In this document: piece after piece, positions 47,560 to 61,600 of the stretch
Position numbering within the stretch: position 1 is the stretch's first letter
Layout: each line of letters starts with the position of its first letter
From: Erodium maritimum
Taxonomy: Eukaryota; Streptophyta; Magnoliopsida; Geraniales; Geraniaceae
NCBI GenBank assembly: GCA_963921825.1
Contig: OY997592.1
Span: forward strand, 25,585,730-25,649,729
DNA length: 64,000 nt
Direction of reading: 5' to 3'
The notes under the pieces: generated by a model
The model's database searches: none
Seen by the model: only the letters and a program-made list of their open reading frames with translations
What the model was told of the DNA's origin: nothing
Translations under genes and position numbers: made by a program

Positions 47560-48065
47560 AAACATTGCGTGTTTGAAATTTTGGACAAAAGGCATTTGAA
47601 ATTCTAGTCAGTGTGATCTTAAATCCTAGATAGAGGTTTTTAATCAAGGTTCATGTTGATTTTGAATTCTGGACTTTGAGATTTTGAATTATGGACATAA
47701 GCGATTCAAATCATGGACATATAGAATTTTAATCATGGTTCATATGAATTTTGAATCGTGGATTTTGAGATTGTGAATCATGGAGAAAAGCATTTTAAAT
47801 CCTGGACACAGACTTTAATCCTGGTTTGTATGAGTTTTGAATCATGGACCTTAAGATTTTGAATTATGGATAGTAGGATTTCAAATCTTGGACACATAAA
47901 ATTTTAATCTTGGTGAAAAAACTCAATCTAATCATTGAGTTTTGTGTGTCCTGGTGCATTTATAATTTTGATCTCTGACTCGTAATTCCCATTAGTTTTA
48001 AATTGTGGACATAGAGAAATTAAATCCTAGATGCACAAGGTTTGAATCTTGGTCAATAATTCTGG
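47560..48065. repeat. Degenerate about 30-bp repeat, core TTTTGAATCATGGACA
   Basis: About fifteen diverged units of the form TTTT(G/A)AAT(C/T)(A/C)TGGA(C/T) follow each other at irregular spacing of 20-40 bp, alternating between a TGGACATA form and a TGGTTCATATG form. No gene is present. Confidence 0.65.
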
Positions 48066-48254
48066 GCTCAAGTAAAACGATATAGTAGGATTAACACCAA
48101 CGATTTATTTCTTATTCTTGTCCGACTTTATCAAGACATATAAAATAGGAAGCAAAATTTTGATGTTAAAGTTCATCAATAATTTATTTTGTTAACTATG
48201 GCCAGAATTATAACAGCCTATAACCAAAATCTATATTGGTGATTGTTTTATTTT

Positions 48255-51200
48255 TCCTTCAGTGGGCAAATCTTGCTATCATGGTCCTGTAATGTGAAGC
48301 ATGTCTTGCATATTTGTTTGCGTTTTCCCCTTGTGTTATTGCTACATCCCTATCACTATCCATCCTACCTTTGAACGTGCACGACATCGCTTGGTGTTGG
48401 TCACAGCCGGTGGATGGACATGAACAACATCCGGCAGCATGATCCTAGTAACTTTTGCAATATGACTGGTTGTATTCAGTCTTCTCTCATTGACAATATC
48501 ATCCATTGTCTTTACCCTGTATCTGTTCAGTGACTCCAACAGTCCACGTATATTGGACAGAGTAACATTTTCAGTTTGTATCATTTCTTGGAACTTGGCT
48601 TTCATAGCTTTCATCACTTCAACGTCATCAATACAAGGATAGTTAGGGATATAACCACTAGCATCCATTGTGGCAGACATGTCTTCATCATTACACCAAC
48701 GCTTGTTCACTAATGTACGTGGTATCTTTGTCAATGTTGTCATCTGTAGCATGAAGAATGTAAGAACCACTCCTGGTCAACGACAGTCAAACCTGCGAAA
48801 AACAGGAAAATTTAAAAATTTTAAGACAGACACTTAATTTAACCTAAATTGACCCCGAGGGTCATACCGGACTTAAGTTGACCCCGTTATCGACCAAAAT
48901 AAGTTCCAGGGGACTCAGGGCAACTTTCTGATCAATTTGGGAAATGTTGACTTTTCGTTGGGAAAGTCAACCAGGCGACGTTTTGGTCCATTCGAGGACC
49001 GTTTTGGATCCAAAAAGGTTAGCCGTCGTCGCAGCGGTCTTAGTTGAGTCGTTTCCTTGTGGCCCGTCAAGTTTCGTAATTTTTGGGAAAAAGTGCCCGT
49101 TCGGGGCCCAAAACGTCCGATTTTCGCGAATCTGATTGGAAAATATCTAGTAGATATTTTCCAAAAGGTGTGGGACCCACCTTGCCACTTGTCCAACAAG
49201 TGGTGGTGTTAGTTTTGGGGGGAAAATAAAGAAGACACCCTTAAGGGGTGTTCGGCCAAGAGGTTTTCAAAGAGAAAAAAAATAGAAAATAGAAGAGAGA
49301 GGTTAGAGAGAGAAGGAGAAGAGAGAAAGGGAGAAGAAGAGAGTTGGGGTTAGGGTTTGCCACTATTCACGTCATCCCACCTTTGGATCGTCTCAAGGCT
49401 AAGAGGAATCAAGTTCCCCTCGTTCTCCTCTTGGGTAAACACCGAACCAATCGTCTTTTTATTGATTTTCCAAAGCTAGGGTTTTGTTAAAATGTTTAGT
49501 TTAGGGTTGTATTGAGGTTGGGGAAGTGTTGGAGACGTTTTGGAGGTGTTTGGGGGTGAGATTGCACGTTTTCCGGTGACCGGAAGCTCGGGAGGAGCTC
49601 CGGCCACCGTGGGTGGTGGCCGGCCGGCCATGGGGTGGTTGGCCGGAGCTGGGACCAGCCACCACCATGGTGGCCGAGCCCCAAGAAACCCTAGCCTCCC
49701 ACGGCCTAGCTTGGTCGGGTGGGGCCCACGTGCTCGGGTGCTCGGGTGCTCGGGTTTAGTGTTCGGGTGGTTTAAAACGTTCCCCGGACCATTTATCCTT
49801 AACCGAATCGAAAATTGGAATTAAATTGGAGAAGTTGTAATTAACGGGTTTTAGAAACTTTAAACGTTAATTAATTTACTCGGAAGTCGGAATTCGATTC
49901 CGTCAAGTGCCTTGGGATCCTTAAATTATTCTAAGACCGTAGAAACAAAAACGGGAATTTTTGGAGCCCCGGAAGGGCATTTACGAAACCCGGGCAGATC
50001 GCCATGTCGGGCGAATCGGGCCTTTACGGGTCCTTCATCGACAATGTCGAGTAATTGGGAAGTTTGGGAGTGATCGACATTGTTGGGGTTGCGTTTGGGC
50101 GTTAAGTTTATTAATGTCCGGTTTACTTCCTGCAAGTTTAAAGTGCATTAAAATTGTGTTCTTTTAGATCGTGCTGCGGACCGAGGGAAACGGAAGCTCG
50201 GCGAGTGACTGGGATCACGTCGAGGCTTAGTGGAGCACTTTTGGAGTTATATACGAGGTAGGGAAAAGTAGCCGGATCTCGGCCCTGATTAGGGAAAGTT
50301 AACAGTAGAATTGCATGTGACACCGGGGTGTCGTGGTTTGAGTAGGTTTATTTAAATATTAGAAAGCATGATACGGGAATGTAGCGTTTATGAGAAAAGC
50401 ATGTGACAATTAGTAGTGTCGTAGGAACAGAGAACTTAGCGATATTAGAATTACTGGAGGCATATGACCATGCCCGGAGGTTGACTGTTTAATTTATGTC
50501 TTGGGTGGCCATGAGAGCCCGTGTATTATTGTAGGTGTCTTGGGTGGCCATGAGAGCCCGTGTATTATTGTTGGTGTCTTGGGTGGCCATGAGAGCCCGT
50601 ATTGATTTTTGGTGTCTTGGGTGGCCATGAGAGCCCGTATTTGATTGTTGGTGTCTTGGGTGGCCATGAGAGCCCGTGTTATTTAAATTGGTGTCTTGGG
50701 TGGCCGTGAGAGCTCGTGTTTTCACCGTTGGTGTTTTGGGTGACCGTGAGTGCCCGTGGGGTTGTTGAACCCGAGTCTTGACTGTTGAGGTGTCTTGGGT
50801 GGCCTTGAGTGCCTGGTTGTTGAACTTGCCTGTGATTGTGATTGTGGTTACCTGAAGTTGTGAGTGTGATAGGTCGACAGCCTGATCCGACTTGGTGTCG
50901 ATGAGTTGCGATAGGTCGACAGCCTGATCCGACTTGGTGTCGATGAATTGCGATAGGTCGACATCCTGATCCGACTTCGTGTCGAGGAATTGCGATAGGT
51001 CGATCCTTGACCTATTTGAGATTGATAACTGGGCGTGAGGGAGGTTTTTGAGCAGCTGGTGTGCGATCCTTTGTGATCTTGTTTGGCGTTGCGTAGTCTT
51101 TCTGTCGTGTCCTTGGAGGAGGTCGTCAATAGTTGTTTCGGGTCTACATTACGTTATCGAGTGTTGAGTCTGTTGAGGAAGTAACAGGTGGTATGCCAGT

Positions 51201-51618
51201 TGAGTTACTTGAGTTGGAAATTGTATTCCCGGTTTTGGGTCGGTTGGGGTGTTACTGGCTTGTCTGCTAATTATGCCGTAGTCAGTCTATTATCTGTGGT
51301 GGTGAGCGAACGCTCACCCCTAGCTGCTTTTCCTACAGGTACTGATCACTGGACGGACTAGGTGAGCTCTTGAAGCTTGTGGAGCTAGGAGCGGAGTCTG
51401 GTCTTTTTATTTTTGAGTCTAGTGACGGATACTTGTACCTTGTCCTTTTGTTGGGACGCTTTTGCATTGTAAATGTTATTTTGATAACTAAACGGTAATT
51501 TCAAAGTATTTATTGGAAACAGGTTTCAAGTGTTTTATGTTTTTAAATTTTCGCGTCCCGAGTTCGGTTTACTGAAATTGGGGCGTGACAAAGAATATGT
51601 GTGAACATATGTAACTAG
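48255..51618 (-). pseudogene. Second MULE transposase copy, C-terminal fragment split by a solo LTR
   Basis: Minus-strand sequence encodes the SWIM end (SYICSHIFFMLQ, spanning 51613-51591 and resuming at 48758), then LTKIPRTLVNKRWCNDEDMS, NIRGLLESLNRYRVKTMDDI and the final knuckle CKTCFTLQDHDSKICP near 48260-48300. These match the C-terminal third of the transposase at 7440-7980 (for example RVKTMDDIVNE is shared) but clearly diverged, so this is another subfamily member and not a recent copy. The frame changes before the knuckle. The N-terminal two thirds are absent. The solo LTR 48759-51590 interrupts the SWIM segment. Confidence 0.8.
48759..51590 (+). mobile_element. Solo LTR, Gypsy family B
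   Basis: Begins TGTAAGAACCACTCC and ends TTGGGGCGTGACA, with target duplication AAGAA (48754-48758 and 51591-51595). Contains the 40-bp minisatellite (50495-50820), repeats of GATAGGTCGACAGCCTGATCC (50870-50990) and the hairpin (51301-51316). Inserted into the second MULE transposase fragment. Confidence 0.92.
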
Positions 51619-52638
51619 TGTAAAGACCGGGAAAATTTAATATTTAACTTATTAAATATTAACGTCGAGGTTGGAAACGAGTTTGATTTTTTAATCGAAG
51701 TCAAAAAAAGAAGAAAAGAGAAGAGAAGAGAAGAAAGAAAATAAAAAAAAAAGGGAAAGAGGAGCAGATCAGTTTTGGGCCGGCCAGACTCAGATTGGGC
51801 CGAGCCGGTCACGGTCCACACGCGCGGGCACGCCCAACTCGGCCCAAGGCCCAAACCCTCGAACCCTAGCTTTAAAGTGTCGCCAGCGCCGCTTCGTCTC
51901 CACTCGCACGCACGAAGACCGAGGTCTGGCCGGAATTCTCTCGAACTTGTCGAGCTTCCCCCGCCGTCCAAAGCTCGCCAGAGCTCTTTTTTCCTCTCCT
52001 TCTCCATCCTCTTCCTCACGCAAGCCTCCCTCCCCTCTCCTCGTCTTTCCTCCTCATCGTCTTCCTCGAACCAAGCCCGCCACCGCCTACACTCCGAGCG
52101 TTGCCTCGCCGGCATCGCACGAAACAGCACGGTGAGGCCTCACTCACCCGAATCTGTCCTATTCCCCCCTTTTTCTTCTAGAAATCGGACAAAAACCGTC
52201 GAGTTTGCCTGAGTTTTTGGCCAGAGAGGAGTCGCCGGAGTGACGCGCGTCAAATATGGGTTTCTCCACTCCGGCGAGCCCTCACGACGCCAAATCTGGC
52301 TTGAGGAGCTTCAATCCCGTGCCAGATACCCTCTCCGCCGTCTACCCGAGCTTCAGACGCTTCTCCACCGCTACCAGAACCGTCGTCGAAATTCCCAACG
52401 TCGCCGCCATCATCGGAGAGAGCTGGAGGGACGCCTGAACCCTAGCTCGTGTCTTACGGGCTGGGGAATTGGGCTGGTCGAATACGGGCCTTGGGGCCGT
52501 GGACAAGCCTGGGCCAGACATAAGACTCCGGTCTGGGTCGGGCTCGGGTCCGAGTCTGGACCGGGTTCAGGCTCGGGTTTGGGTCGGACTCGGGCCGGGC
52601 CGGTTCAAGGCAGTTTTTAATTAAATAATTAATAAATT
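51619..52638 (+). other. LTR-like sequence with GC-rich module, left part
   Basis: Starts TGTAAAGACCGGGAAAAT at the edge of the MULE fragment, continues through a GC-rich module (51,770-52,440) and a GGGTCGGGCTCGGG tract (52,530-52,610) resembling the family A LTR module, and is interrupted at 52638 by the next Gypsy element. The flanking base pairs resume at 62347. A further LTR family is likely, but no second end is found in the window. Confidence 0.35.
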
Positions 52639-55600
52639 TGTAATAACCACTTGCGGTCAACGCCAGTCAAACCTGCGAAAAACAGGAAAATTTAAAAAAT
52701 TTAAGACAAACACTTAACTTAACCTAAATTGACCCCGAGGGTCTTACCGGACTTAAGATGATCCTGATATCGACTAAAGTGAGTTCCAGGGGACTCAGGG
52801 CAACTTTCTGATCAATTTGGGAAATGTTGACTTTTCGCTGGAAAAGTCAACCGAGCGACGTTTTGGTCCATTCGAGGACCGTTTTGGATCCAAAAAGCTT
52901 AGCCGTCGTCGCAGCGGTCTTAGTTGAGCCATTTCCTTGTAGCCCGCCAAGTTTCGTAATTTTTGGGAAAAAGTGCCCGTTCGGGGGCCGAAACTTCCGA
53001 TTTTCGCGATTCCGATTGGAAAATATCTAGTAGATATTTTCCAAAAGGTGTGGGACCCACCTTGCCACTTGTCCAACAAGTGGTGGTGTTATTTTTGGGG
53101 GGAAAATAAAGATGAAGCCATATTGGTGGCCGGCCACACATTTTAAAAGGAAAAAAAGAGAAATGAGTTAGTTGTTTTAGAAAGAGAAAGAAGAGAGAAG
53201 AAAGGGAGAGAAGGAGAAGAAGAAAAGAGAGGAGCTAGGGCTTGGAGGGGCACTATTCACGTCTTCAAAATTTGGATCGTCTCAACGTTCCAAGAATCGG
53301 ACTCCCCTCATCTTCCTCTACGGTATACACCAAACCGATCTTCGATTTGTCAATTTCTAAATTTAGGTTTTGTTTTGAAACTATTAGTTTAGGATGGTAT
53401 TGTTAGAGACGTTTTGGAGACGCTTGGAGGTGAAATTTGGCGTTTTCCGGTGACCGGGAGCTCGGGAAGAGCTTCGGCCACCGTGGGTGGTGGCCGGCCA
53501 GCCATGGGGTGGCTGGCCGGAGCTGGGACCAGCCACCACCATGGTGGCTGGGCCCCAATTTAAACCCTAGGGCCCACGGCCAAGTGGGGTCGGGTGGGGC
53601 CCACGTGCTAGGGTGATTGGGTTTAGTTTTCGGGTGGTTTAGAACGTTCCCCGGACCATTTATCCACAACCGAATCGAAAATTGGATTTAAATTGGAAAA
53701 GTTGTAATTATCAGGTTGTGAAACTTTAAACGTCAATTAATTGACTCGGAAGTCGAAATTCGATTCCGCCAAGTGCATTGGGACCCGTGAATTATTCAAA
53801 GACCGTAGAAACGAAAACGGGAATTTTTGGATCCCCGAAAGGGCATTTCCAAAACCCGGGCAGATTCGCCATGTCGGGCGAATCGGGCCTTTACGGGTCA
53901 AATGTCGACAATGTCGAGTAATTGGGGAGTTTGGGAGCGATCGACATTGTCGGGGTTACTTTTGGGCGTCAGGTTTATTAAAATTCAGCATTATGCCTGC
54001 AAGCTTAAAAGCATTTAAAATTGTGTTCTTTTAGATCGTGCCGCGGACCGAGGCAAGGGAAAGCTGGGTGAGTGACTGAGATCACACCGAAGCTCGTTGG
54101 TTGGCTTTTGGAGAACACGCACGAGGTAGGGAAAAGTAGCCGGATCTCGGCCCTGACTAGGGAAAGTTAACAGTAGAATTGCATGTGACACCGGGGTGTC
54201 GTGGGTTAAGTAGGTTATCGAATATTAGAAATGCATGATACGGGAACGTAGCGAACATTGGAAATGCATGTGACACTTAGTAGTGTCGTAGGAGCAGAGA
54301 ACTTAGCGTTAGTAGAATTACTGGAGGCATATGACCATGCCCGGAGGTTGATTGTGAAACTGTTGATATTAGGACTGTTGGAGGCATTGGTTATGCAGGA
54401 GTTTTTTTGTGTAATTCATGTCTTGGGTGGCCATGAGAGCCCGTGTTACTGTTGTGTCCTGGGTGGCCATGAGAGCTCGTGTTACTGTTGTGTCTTGGGT
54501 GGCCATGAGAGCCCGTGTTACTGGTGTGTCTTGGGTGGCCATGAGTGCCCGTGGGGTTGTTGAGCCTGTGAGTTGTGGTTGGTGTGTCTTGGGTGGTCGT
54601 GAGAGCCCGTGGGGTTGTTGAGCCCGTGAGTTATGGTTGGTGTGTCTTGGGTGGCCGTGAGTGCTCGTGTGGTTGTTGAGCCCGTGAGTTATGGTTGGTG
54701 TGTCTTGGGAGGCCGTGAGTTCCCGTGGGGTTGTTGAGCCCGTGAGTTATGGTTGGTGTGTCTTGGGAGGTCGTGAGTGCCCGTGGGGTTGTTGAGCCCG
54801 TGAGTTATGGTTGGTGTGTCTTGGGAGGCCGTGAGTGCCCGTGGGGTTGTTGAGCCCGTGAGTTATGGTTGGTGTGTCTTGGGAGGCCGTGAGTGCCCGT
54901 GGGTTATTGAGTCCGTGTTTTACTGTTGGTGTCTTGGGTGGCCATGAGTGCCTGTGGAGTGTTGAACCTGTGTTGTTGTTGTTTGTTGAACTTTTCTTGT
55001 GATTGTGATTGTGCTTGCCCTAGGTTAGTGACCCGATTGTGTGTCAGGAAGTGGTGCGAATCCCGGTAGGTTACGAGCATTCTTTGGTGGCCTAACCAAG
55101 TTCGAGTCCCGGTAGGTTACTAGCATTCTTTGGCTAGCCTAACCAAGTTCGAGTCTCGGTAGGTTGTGAGCATTCTTTGGCTAGCCTGATCCGTGTTCGA
55201 GTCTCGACAGGTTGTGAGCATTCTTTGGCTAGCATGATCCGTGTTCGTGTCGTTGGAGGAGGTCGTCAAAGGTTGTGTCGGGTTTACATTACGAGTTTGA
55301 GGTTGAGTCTGTTGAGGAAGGTAACGGGTTGTGAGTGTGACAGGTCGACCGCATGGCCCGACCTTGTGTCGGGGAAGCGCGTGAGAGAGAGAGGTTACTG
55401 TTACAGGTCGATCGCCTGGCCTGAGTGGTTTGGCAAGGCGCGTGATTGAGGGAGGTTACTGAGCAGCTGGTATGCGATCCTTTGTGATCTTGTTTGGTGT
55501 GCGATCCTTTGTGATCTTGGGTGTTGTGTGGTGGTCTTTTGAGTCCTTGGAAGAGGTCGTGATCGTTGTGTTGGGTCTACTTTACGTGTTAGAGTGTTGA

Positions 55601-58600
55601 GTCGGTCGAGGAAGGTAACAGTGGGTGTGTGTCAATCGGAGTACTTGAGTTGGGGATAGTGATCCCCGGTGTTGAGTTGGGTGTTGGTGTTACCGGCTTT
55701 GTCTGCTGATTATGTCGTAGTCAGTCTGTTATTCGTGGTGGTGAGCGAACGCTCACCCCTAGCTGCTTTTCCTACAGGTACCGGTCCCAGGTTTGACTAG
55801 GTGAGCTTCTGAAGCTTGAAGAGCTAGGAGCGGGATTCTGGGTTTATTTTGAGTCTAGCGACGGATACCATCCTTTTGTCCACTTGTTGGGTCATATTTT
55901 TAAGTTGTAAATATTATTTTTGTTGAACAAATGGTGATTTATGAAAAAGGAAACTAAATGTTTTATTACTTTAAATGTTCGCGTCCCGAGTTCGGTTTAC
56001 TTAAATTGGGGCGTGACAGCTTGGTATCAGAGCTCGAGGTTTCACACCTCTGATTGTTCGTCAATTAGGTGGGGAGGGTCGAGTCAGTAAGGTCCCATCG
56101 TGCGTTGGGTACGCAGGTCGGAACCGTGTGTAGACCCGTCGTGTTGTGAGTCCTGTTTGCGTTCGTGTGTATGTGCAGTATGGGGTTACTGGCATACTGT
56201 TTGTGTGTTGCTGCGTGAAACATTTTCGAACTGTCGCGACTCGATCCGGGGGCGCCCCTGTAGTCGAGCGTGACGGTGTTGATATCAAGTGGGTACAATG
56301 TAGTTCGGGGACGCCTGGAACGGGTTGTAACTACCTGATGTCAATAAATGAGGTTTTTAATGAAGTGGAGAAGGTTTTAAATTTGATTGTTTTGGTTTTG
56401 ATTGGCCCTGTGGGCGTGTTGTGATTGTTGATTGGCCCAGTGGGCGTGTTTGGTTTTGATTGGCCCTGTGGGCGTGTTTTGATTGTGGGTTGGCCCGGTG
56501 GGCATTTTTCGACTTTGGTTGGCCCTGTGGGCGTGTGTGTAGGTTGGTTGCTCTAGTGGGTGCGTTTTGATTTTGGTTGGTCCGGTGGGTGCGTTTTGGT
56601 TTTGGTTGACCCAGTGGGCGTGTTTCGGTTTGGTTGGCCTTGTCGGCTGGTGTTTGAAGTTTAGTGACTTGTGGTTTGGTCAGAAATTGTGGTACGTGTT
56701 GGGTCAATTTGGTGGTTAAATGTTTGCGACGCACAAGTGTGCAGGTCGCCAAGAGACGGGTAGGATACGAGTACCCTAGGGTAGCCATGACGGGCAGTTA
56801 AGCACGAAGTCGTCGCAGCTACGGGACGGACCTTGAACCGGCTCGATAGGAAACTGGTCGGGGCCTCTGTTTTGGCCCGGAATGGGGCACAGCCCATATG
56901 GTCTGCCGGCCCGGAATGGGGCACGGCCCATATGGCCTGCCGGCCCGGAAGGGGGCACGGCCCATCTGGCGTGCCGGCCCGGTAGGTGGCACGGCCCGGC
57001 CCACTTGCCGGCCTGGTCCAGTCAGCTACTTTCAAAAGAATTTGTCTCTGAGTGTTCGTTGTGTGGTTAGGTTGGTTGTTGCGTGGCTGGGTGCACGTTT
57101 GTGAGGTCTATTTGAGGTCTCTTTACGTGTTATTATAATTACAATATTAATGGCGTGGCGGTGTTCACGGTTGTGTTGGTTGTAGAGGTCGTAAGTTCGG
57201 TGTTGAGGGATGAGGTCTTGAGTTCGAGACTCATCAATAACCTACGGCAGTGATACCGCGCCTCGGTGTGAGAGTCTCACCGCGGAAAGAGGTTCGGGTT
57301 GGTGCGCTGCGACGCCATACGGACTAGTTTCCTCTATGTGAATGGGTTATTCGAGGTTTTTCCTTGCGTGAACGGGTGGTTAGAGGTTTCCTTCACGTGA
57401 GTGGGTTATTGAGGTTCCCTACATGATCGAGTGACTAGGGTATCAAGGTTGTGAGCAATATTGGTTTGCTTGGTTGAGAATTTGATCCCCGTTTGAGGTT
57501 TCCCTACGTGATCGGGTAATTGGGGTATTGAGGTTGCGAGCTATAGTGATTTACTGAATCGAGGACGTGATTCCCGTATCGAGGCTTATCTTACATGAGC
57601 GAGTACTTGAGGTGTTGATAGCGTGAGCAGTGTGGCGTTTGGCAGCAGGTTGTGAGGTAGTGGTTGCCCTGGTTAGATTGGTAAGTCCTTGGTGCGTTAC
57701 TAGTATGCCATAATCGAACGGGTGTCCGTGGAGGTGAGCATAGCGCTCATCCCCTTTACTACTTTTCCCGCAAGGGACGAGTAGCGAACACTGGTTTGGT
57801 TGCGGAAAGTTATAAGTAAATGCATAGAGGACCGGGCGAGGGTTTGTGCTAGACTTTACCAGAGTAACTAATGGAGTGGTTCTCGGTCTCTGCTTTGAGC
57901 GTCAATTCTTTTGGATCCGGGACGTCACACTCGTTTGTGTCACCGAGTTGTGCTGAGAGGTTGAGGCTGAGTTTAGAGCCGTTGAGCCCACCCCCGCGTC
58001 TGGACACGCCGGTTGGTGGTGGTGTGGTGTTGACTAGAGTCTGTCACGCCTACGAAATCAGAGAAGCGAACTGATGCGGAGAGCGGTAAGAGGAGCGCGA
58101 CATCAGGTGGCATGTCTAGTGGGGCAGGATGCGGAGAGCGGTCGCGGAGTTAGTATCACGATGCCGCACTCGTCGGCAGGTGAGAGCCGAACAACAGCGT
58201 CCCGCCAGATTATTGCAACCACTACGGGTTGCACAGTGGAAATGGGGGCACGTCACGATGGGTTTCGTGAGCGTTTAGCCGAGTTCGCCTACAACAACAG
58301 CTTTCAGGCCAGTATCATCATGGAACCGTACGGAGTGTTGTATGGTAGGCCGTGTCAGTCGCCCGTGTGCGGGGCGGAAGTGAGGAATGAGGGTTCACTG
58401 GGTCTAGAACTGGACCAAGAGACAGCTGAGTCGGTCGTGCCGAAGCGTGAGCGGTTGAAGACCGCGTAGAGTCAGCAGGAGCTATGCTGACAGACGGCGC
58501 CGACCTCGCGAGTCAGTAATCAGTGGTCATGTATCCCTGGAGGTGAGTCCGAAAGGTGGACTAATGCGTTTCAACCGCGACGGAGACGGGTTAGCCTCGC

Positions 58601-61600
58601 GGTGTATCGGGCCTTTCGAGTTCTTGAGTACGTCATTGAGTGGGCAGGTGTCGAGGTAACCGGTGATGTCCTGTATAAGGAGAAACCGATGTGGGAAATG
58701 GATCCACGAGAGCAGGTCCTGCGCGGGAGGGTTATCCGCTTAGAACTGGTGTTGTGGCGACACCACGAGGCTGAGTCGCCTTGGGAACGCGAGGACGAGG
58801 TTCGCGCGAAGTATCCCGACTTGTTCGATTCCCGAAGTACGTCTGTTTTAAATTTCGCGGACGAAATTCCTTCAAGGGGGGTAGACTGTAATAACCACTT
58901 CCGGTCAACGCCAGTCAAACCTGCTAAAAACAGGAAAATTTAAAAATTTTAAGACAGACACTTAACTTAACCTAAATTGACCCCGAGGGTCTTACCGGAC
59001 TTAAGATGACCCCGAAATCGACCAAAGTGAGTTCCGGGGGACTCAGGGCAACTTTTTGATCAATTTGGGAAATGTTGACTTTTCGCTGGAAAAGTCAACG
59101 AGCGACGTTTTGGTCCATTCGAGGACCGTTCTGGATCCAAAAAGCTTACCCGTCATCGCAGCGGTCTTAGTTGAGCCATTTCCTTGTAGCCCTCCAAGTT
59201 TCGTAATTTTTGGGAAAAAGTGCCCGTTCGGGGCCCGAAACGTCCAATTTTCGCGAATCCGATTGCAAAATATCTAGTAGATATTTTCCAAAAGGTGTGG
59301 GACCCACCTTGCCACTTGTCCAACAAGTGGTAGTGTTAGTTTTGGGGGGGAAATAAAGATGAAGCCATATGGGTGGCCGGCCACACATTTTAAAAGGAAA
59401 AAAAATGAGTTAGTTGTTTTAGAAAGAGAAAGAAGAGAGAAGAAAGGGAGAGAAGGAGAAGAAGAAAAGAGAGGAGCTAGGGCTTGGAGGGGTACTATTC
59501 ACGTCTTCAACCTTTGAATCGTCTCAACGTTCCAAGAATCGGACTCCCCTCGTCTTCCTCTACGGTATACACCAAACCGATCTTCGATTTGTCAATTTCT
59601 AAATTTAGGTTTTGTTTTGAAACTATTAGTTTAGGGTGGTATTGAGGTTTGGGGATTGTTAGAGACGTTTTGGAGACGATTGGAGGTGAAATTTGGCGTT
59701 TTCCGGTGACCGAGAGCTCGGGAGCAGCTCCGGCCACCGTGGATGGTGGCCAGCCGGCCATAGGGTGGCTGGCCGGAGCTGGGACCAGCCACCACCATGG
59801 TGGCCGGGCCCCAATTTAAACCCTAGGGCCCACGCCCGGCCATGGGGTGATCGGGTTTAGTGTTCGGGTGGTTTAGAACGTTCCCCGGACCATTTATCCA
59901 CAACCGAATCGAAAATTGGATTTAAATTGGAAAAGTTGTAATTATCAGGTTGAGAAACTTTAAACGTCAATTAATTGACTCGGAAGTCGAAATTCGATTC
60001 CGTCAAGTGCATTGGGACCCGTGAATTATTCTAAGACCGTACAAACGAAAACGGGAATTTTTGGAGCCCCGGAAGGGCATTTCCAAAACCCGGGCAGATT
60101 CGCCATGTCGGGCGAATCGGGCCTTTACGGGTCAAATGTCGACAATGTCAAGTAATTGGGGAGTTTGGGAGTGATCGACATTGTCGGGGTTACTTTTGGG
60201 CGTCAGGTTTATTAAAATTCAGCATTATGCCTGCAAGCTTAAAAGCGTTTAAAATTGTGTTCTTTTAGATCGTGCCGCGGACCGAGGCAAGGGAAAGCTG
60301 GGTGAGTGACTGAGATCACACCGAAGCTCGTTGGTTGGCTTTTGGAGAACACGCACGAGGTAGGGAAAAGTAGCCGGATCTCGGCCCTGACTAGGGAAAG
60401 TTAACAGTAGAATTGCATGTGACACCGGGGTGTCGTGGGTTAAGTAGGTTATCGAATATTAGAAATGCGTGATACGGGAACGTAGCGAACATTGGAAATG
60501 CATGTGACACTTAGTAGTGTCGTAGGAGCAGAGAACTTAGCGTTAGTAGAATTACTGGAGGCATATGACCATGCCCGGAGGTTGATTGTGAAATTGTTGA
60601 TATTAGGACTGTTGGAGGCATTGGTTATGCCGGAGGTTGTTTGTGTAATTCGTGTCTTGGGTGGCCATGAGAGCCCGTACTTTATTATTGTGTCTTGGGT
60701 GGCCATGAGAGCCCGTGTTACTGTTGTGTCTTGGGTGGCCATGAGAGCCTGTGTTACTGTTGTGTCTTGGGTGGCCATGAGAGCCCGTGTTACTAGTGCT
60801 TCTTGGGTGGCCATGAGTGCCCGTGGGGTTGTTGAGCCCGTGAGTTGTGGTTGGTGTGTCTTGGGTGGCCGTGAGTGCTCGTGGGGTTGTTGAGCCCGTG
60901 AGTTATGGTTGGTGTGTCTTGGGTGGCGGTGAGTGCCCGTGGGGTTGTTGAGCCCGTGAGTTATGGTTGGTGTGTCTTGGGAGGCCGTGAATTCACGTGG
61001 GGTTGTTGAGCCCGTGAGTTATGGTTGGTGTGTCTTGGGAGGCCGTGAGTGCCTGTGGGGTTGTTGAGCCCGTGAGTTATGGTTGGTGTGTCTTGGGGGC
61101 CGTGAGTGCCCGTGGGGTTGTTGAGCCCGTGAGTTATGGTTGGTGTGTCTTGGGAGGCCGTGAGTGCCCGTGGGGTTGTTGAGCCCGTGAGTTATGGTTG
61201 GTGTGTCTTGGGAGGCCGTGAGTGCCCGTGGGTTGTTGAGTCCGTGTTTTACTGTTGGTTTCTTGGGTGGCCATGAGTGCATGTGGAGTGTTGAACCTGT
61301 GTTGTTGTTGTTTGTTGAACTTTTCTTGTGATTGTGATTGTGCTTGCCCTAGGTTAGTGACCCGATTGTGTGTCAGGAAGTGGTGCGAATCCCGGTAGGT
61401 TACGAGCATTCTTTGGTGGCCTAACCAAGTTCGAGTCCCGGTAGGTTACTAGCATTCTTTGGCTAGCCTAACCAAGTTCGAGTCTCGACTGGTTGTGAGC
61501 ATTCTTTGGCTAGCCTGATCCGTGTTCGAGTCTCGGCAGGTTGTGAGCATTCTTTGGCTAGCCTGATCCGTGTTCGTGTCGTTGGAGGAGGTCGTCAATG

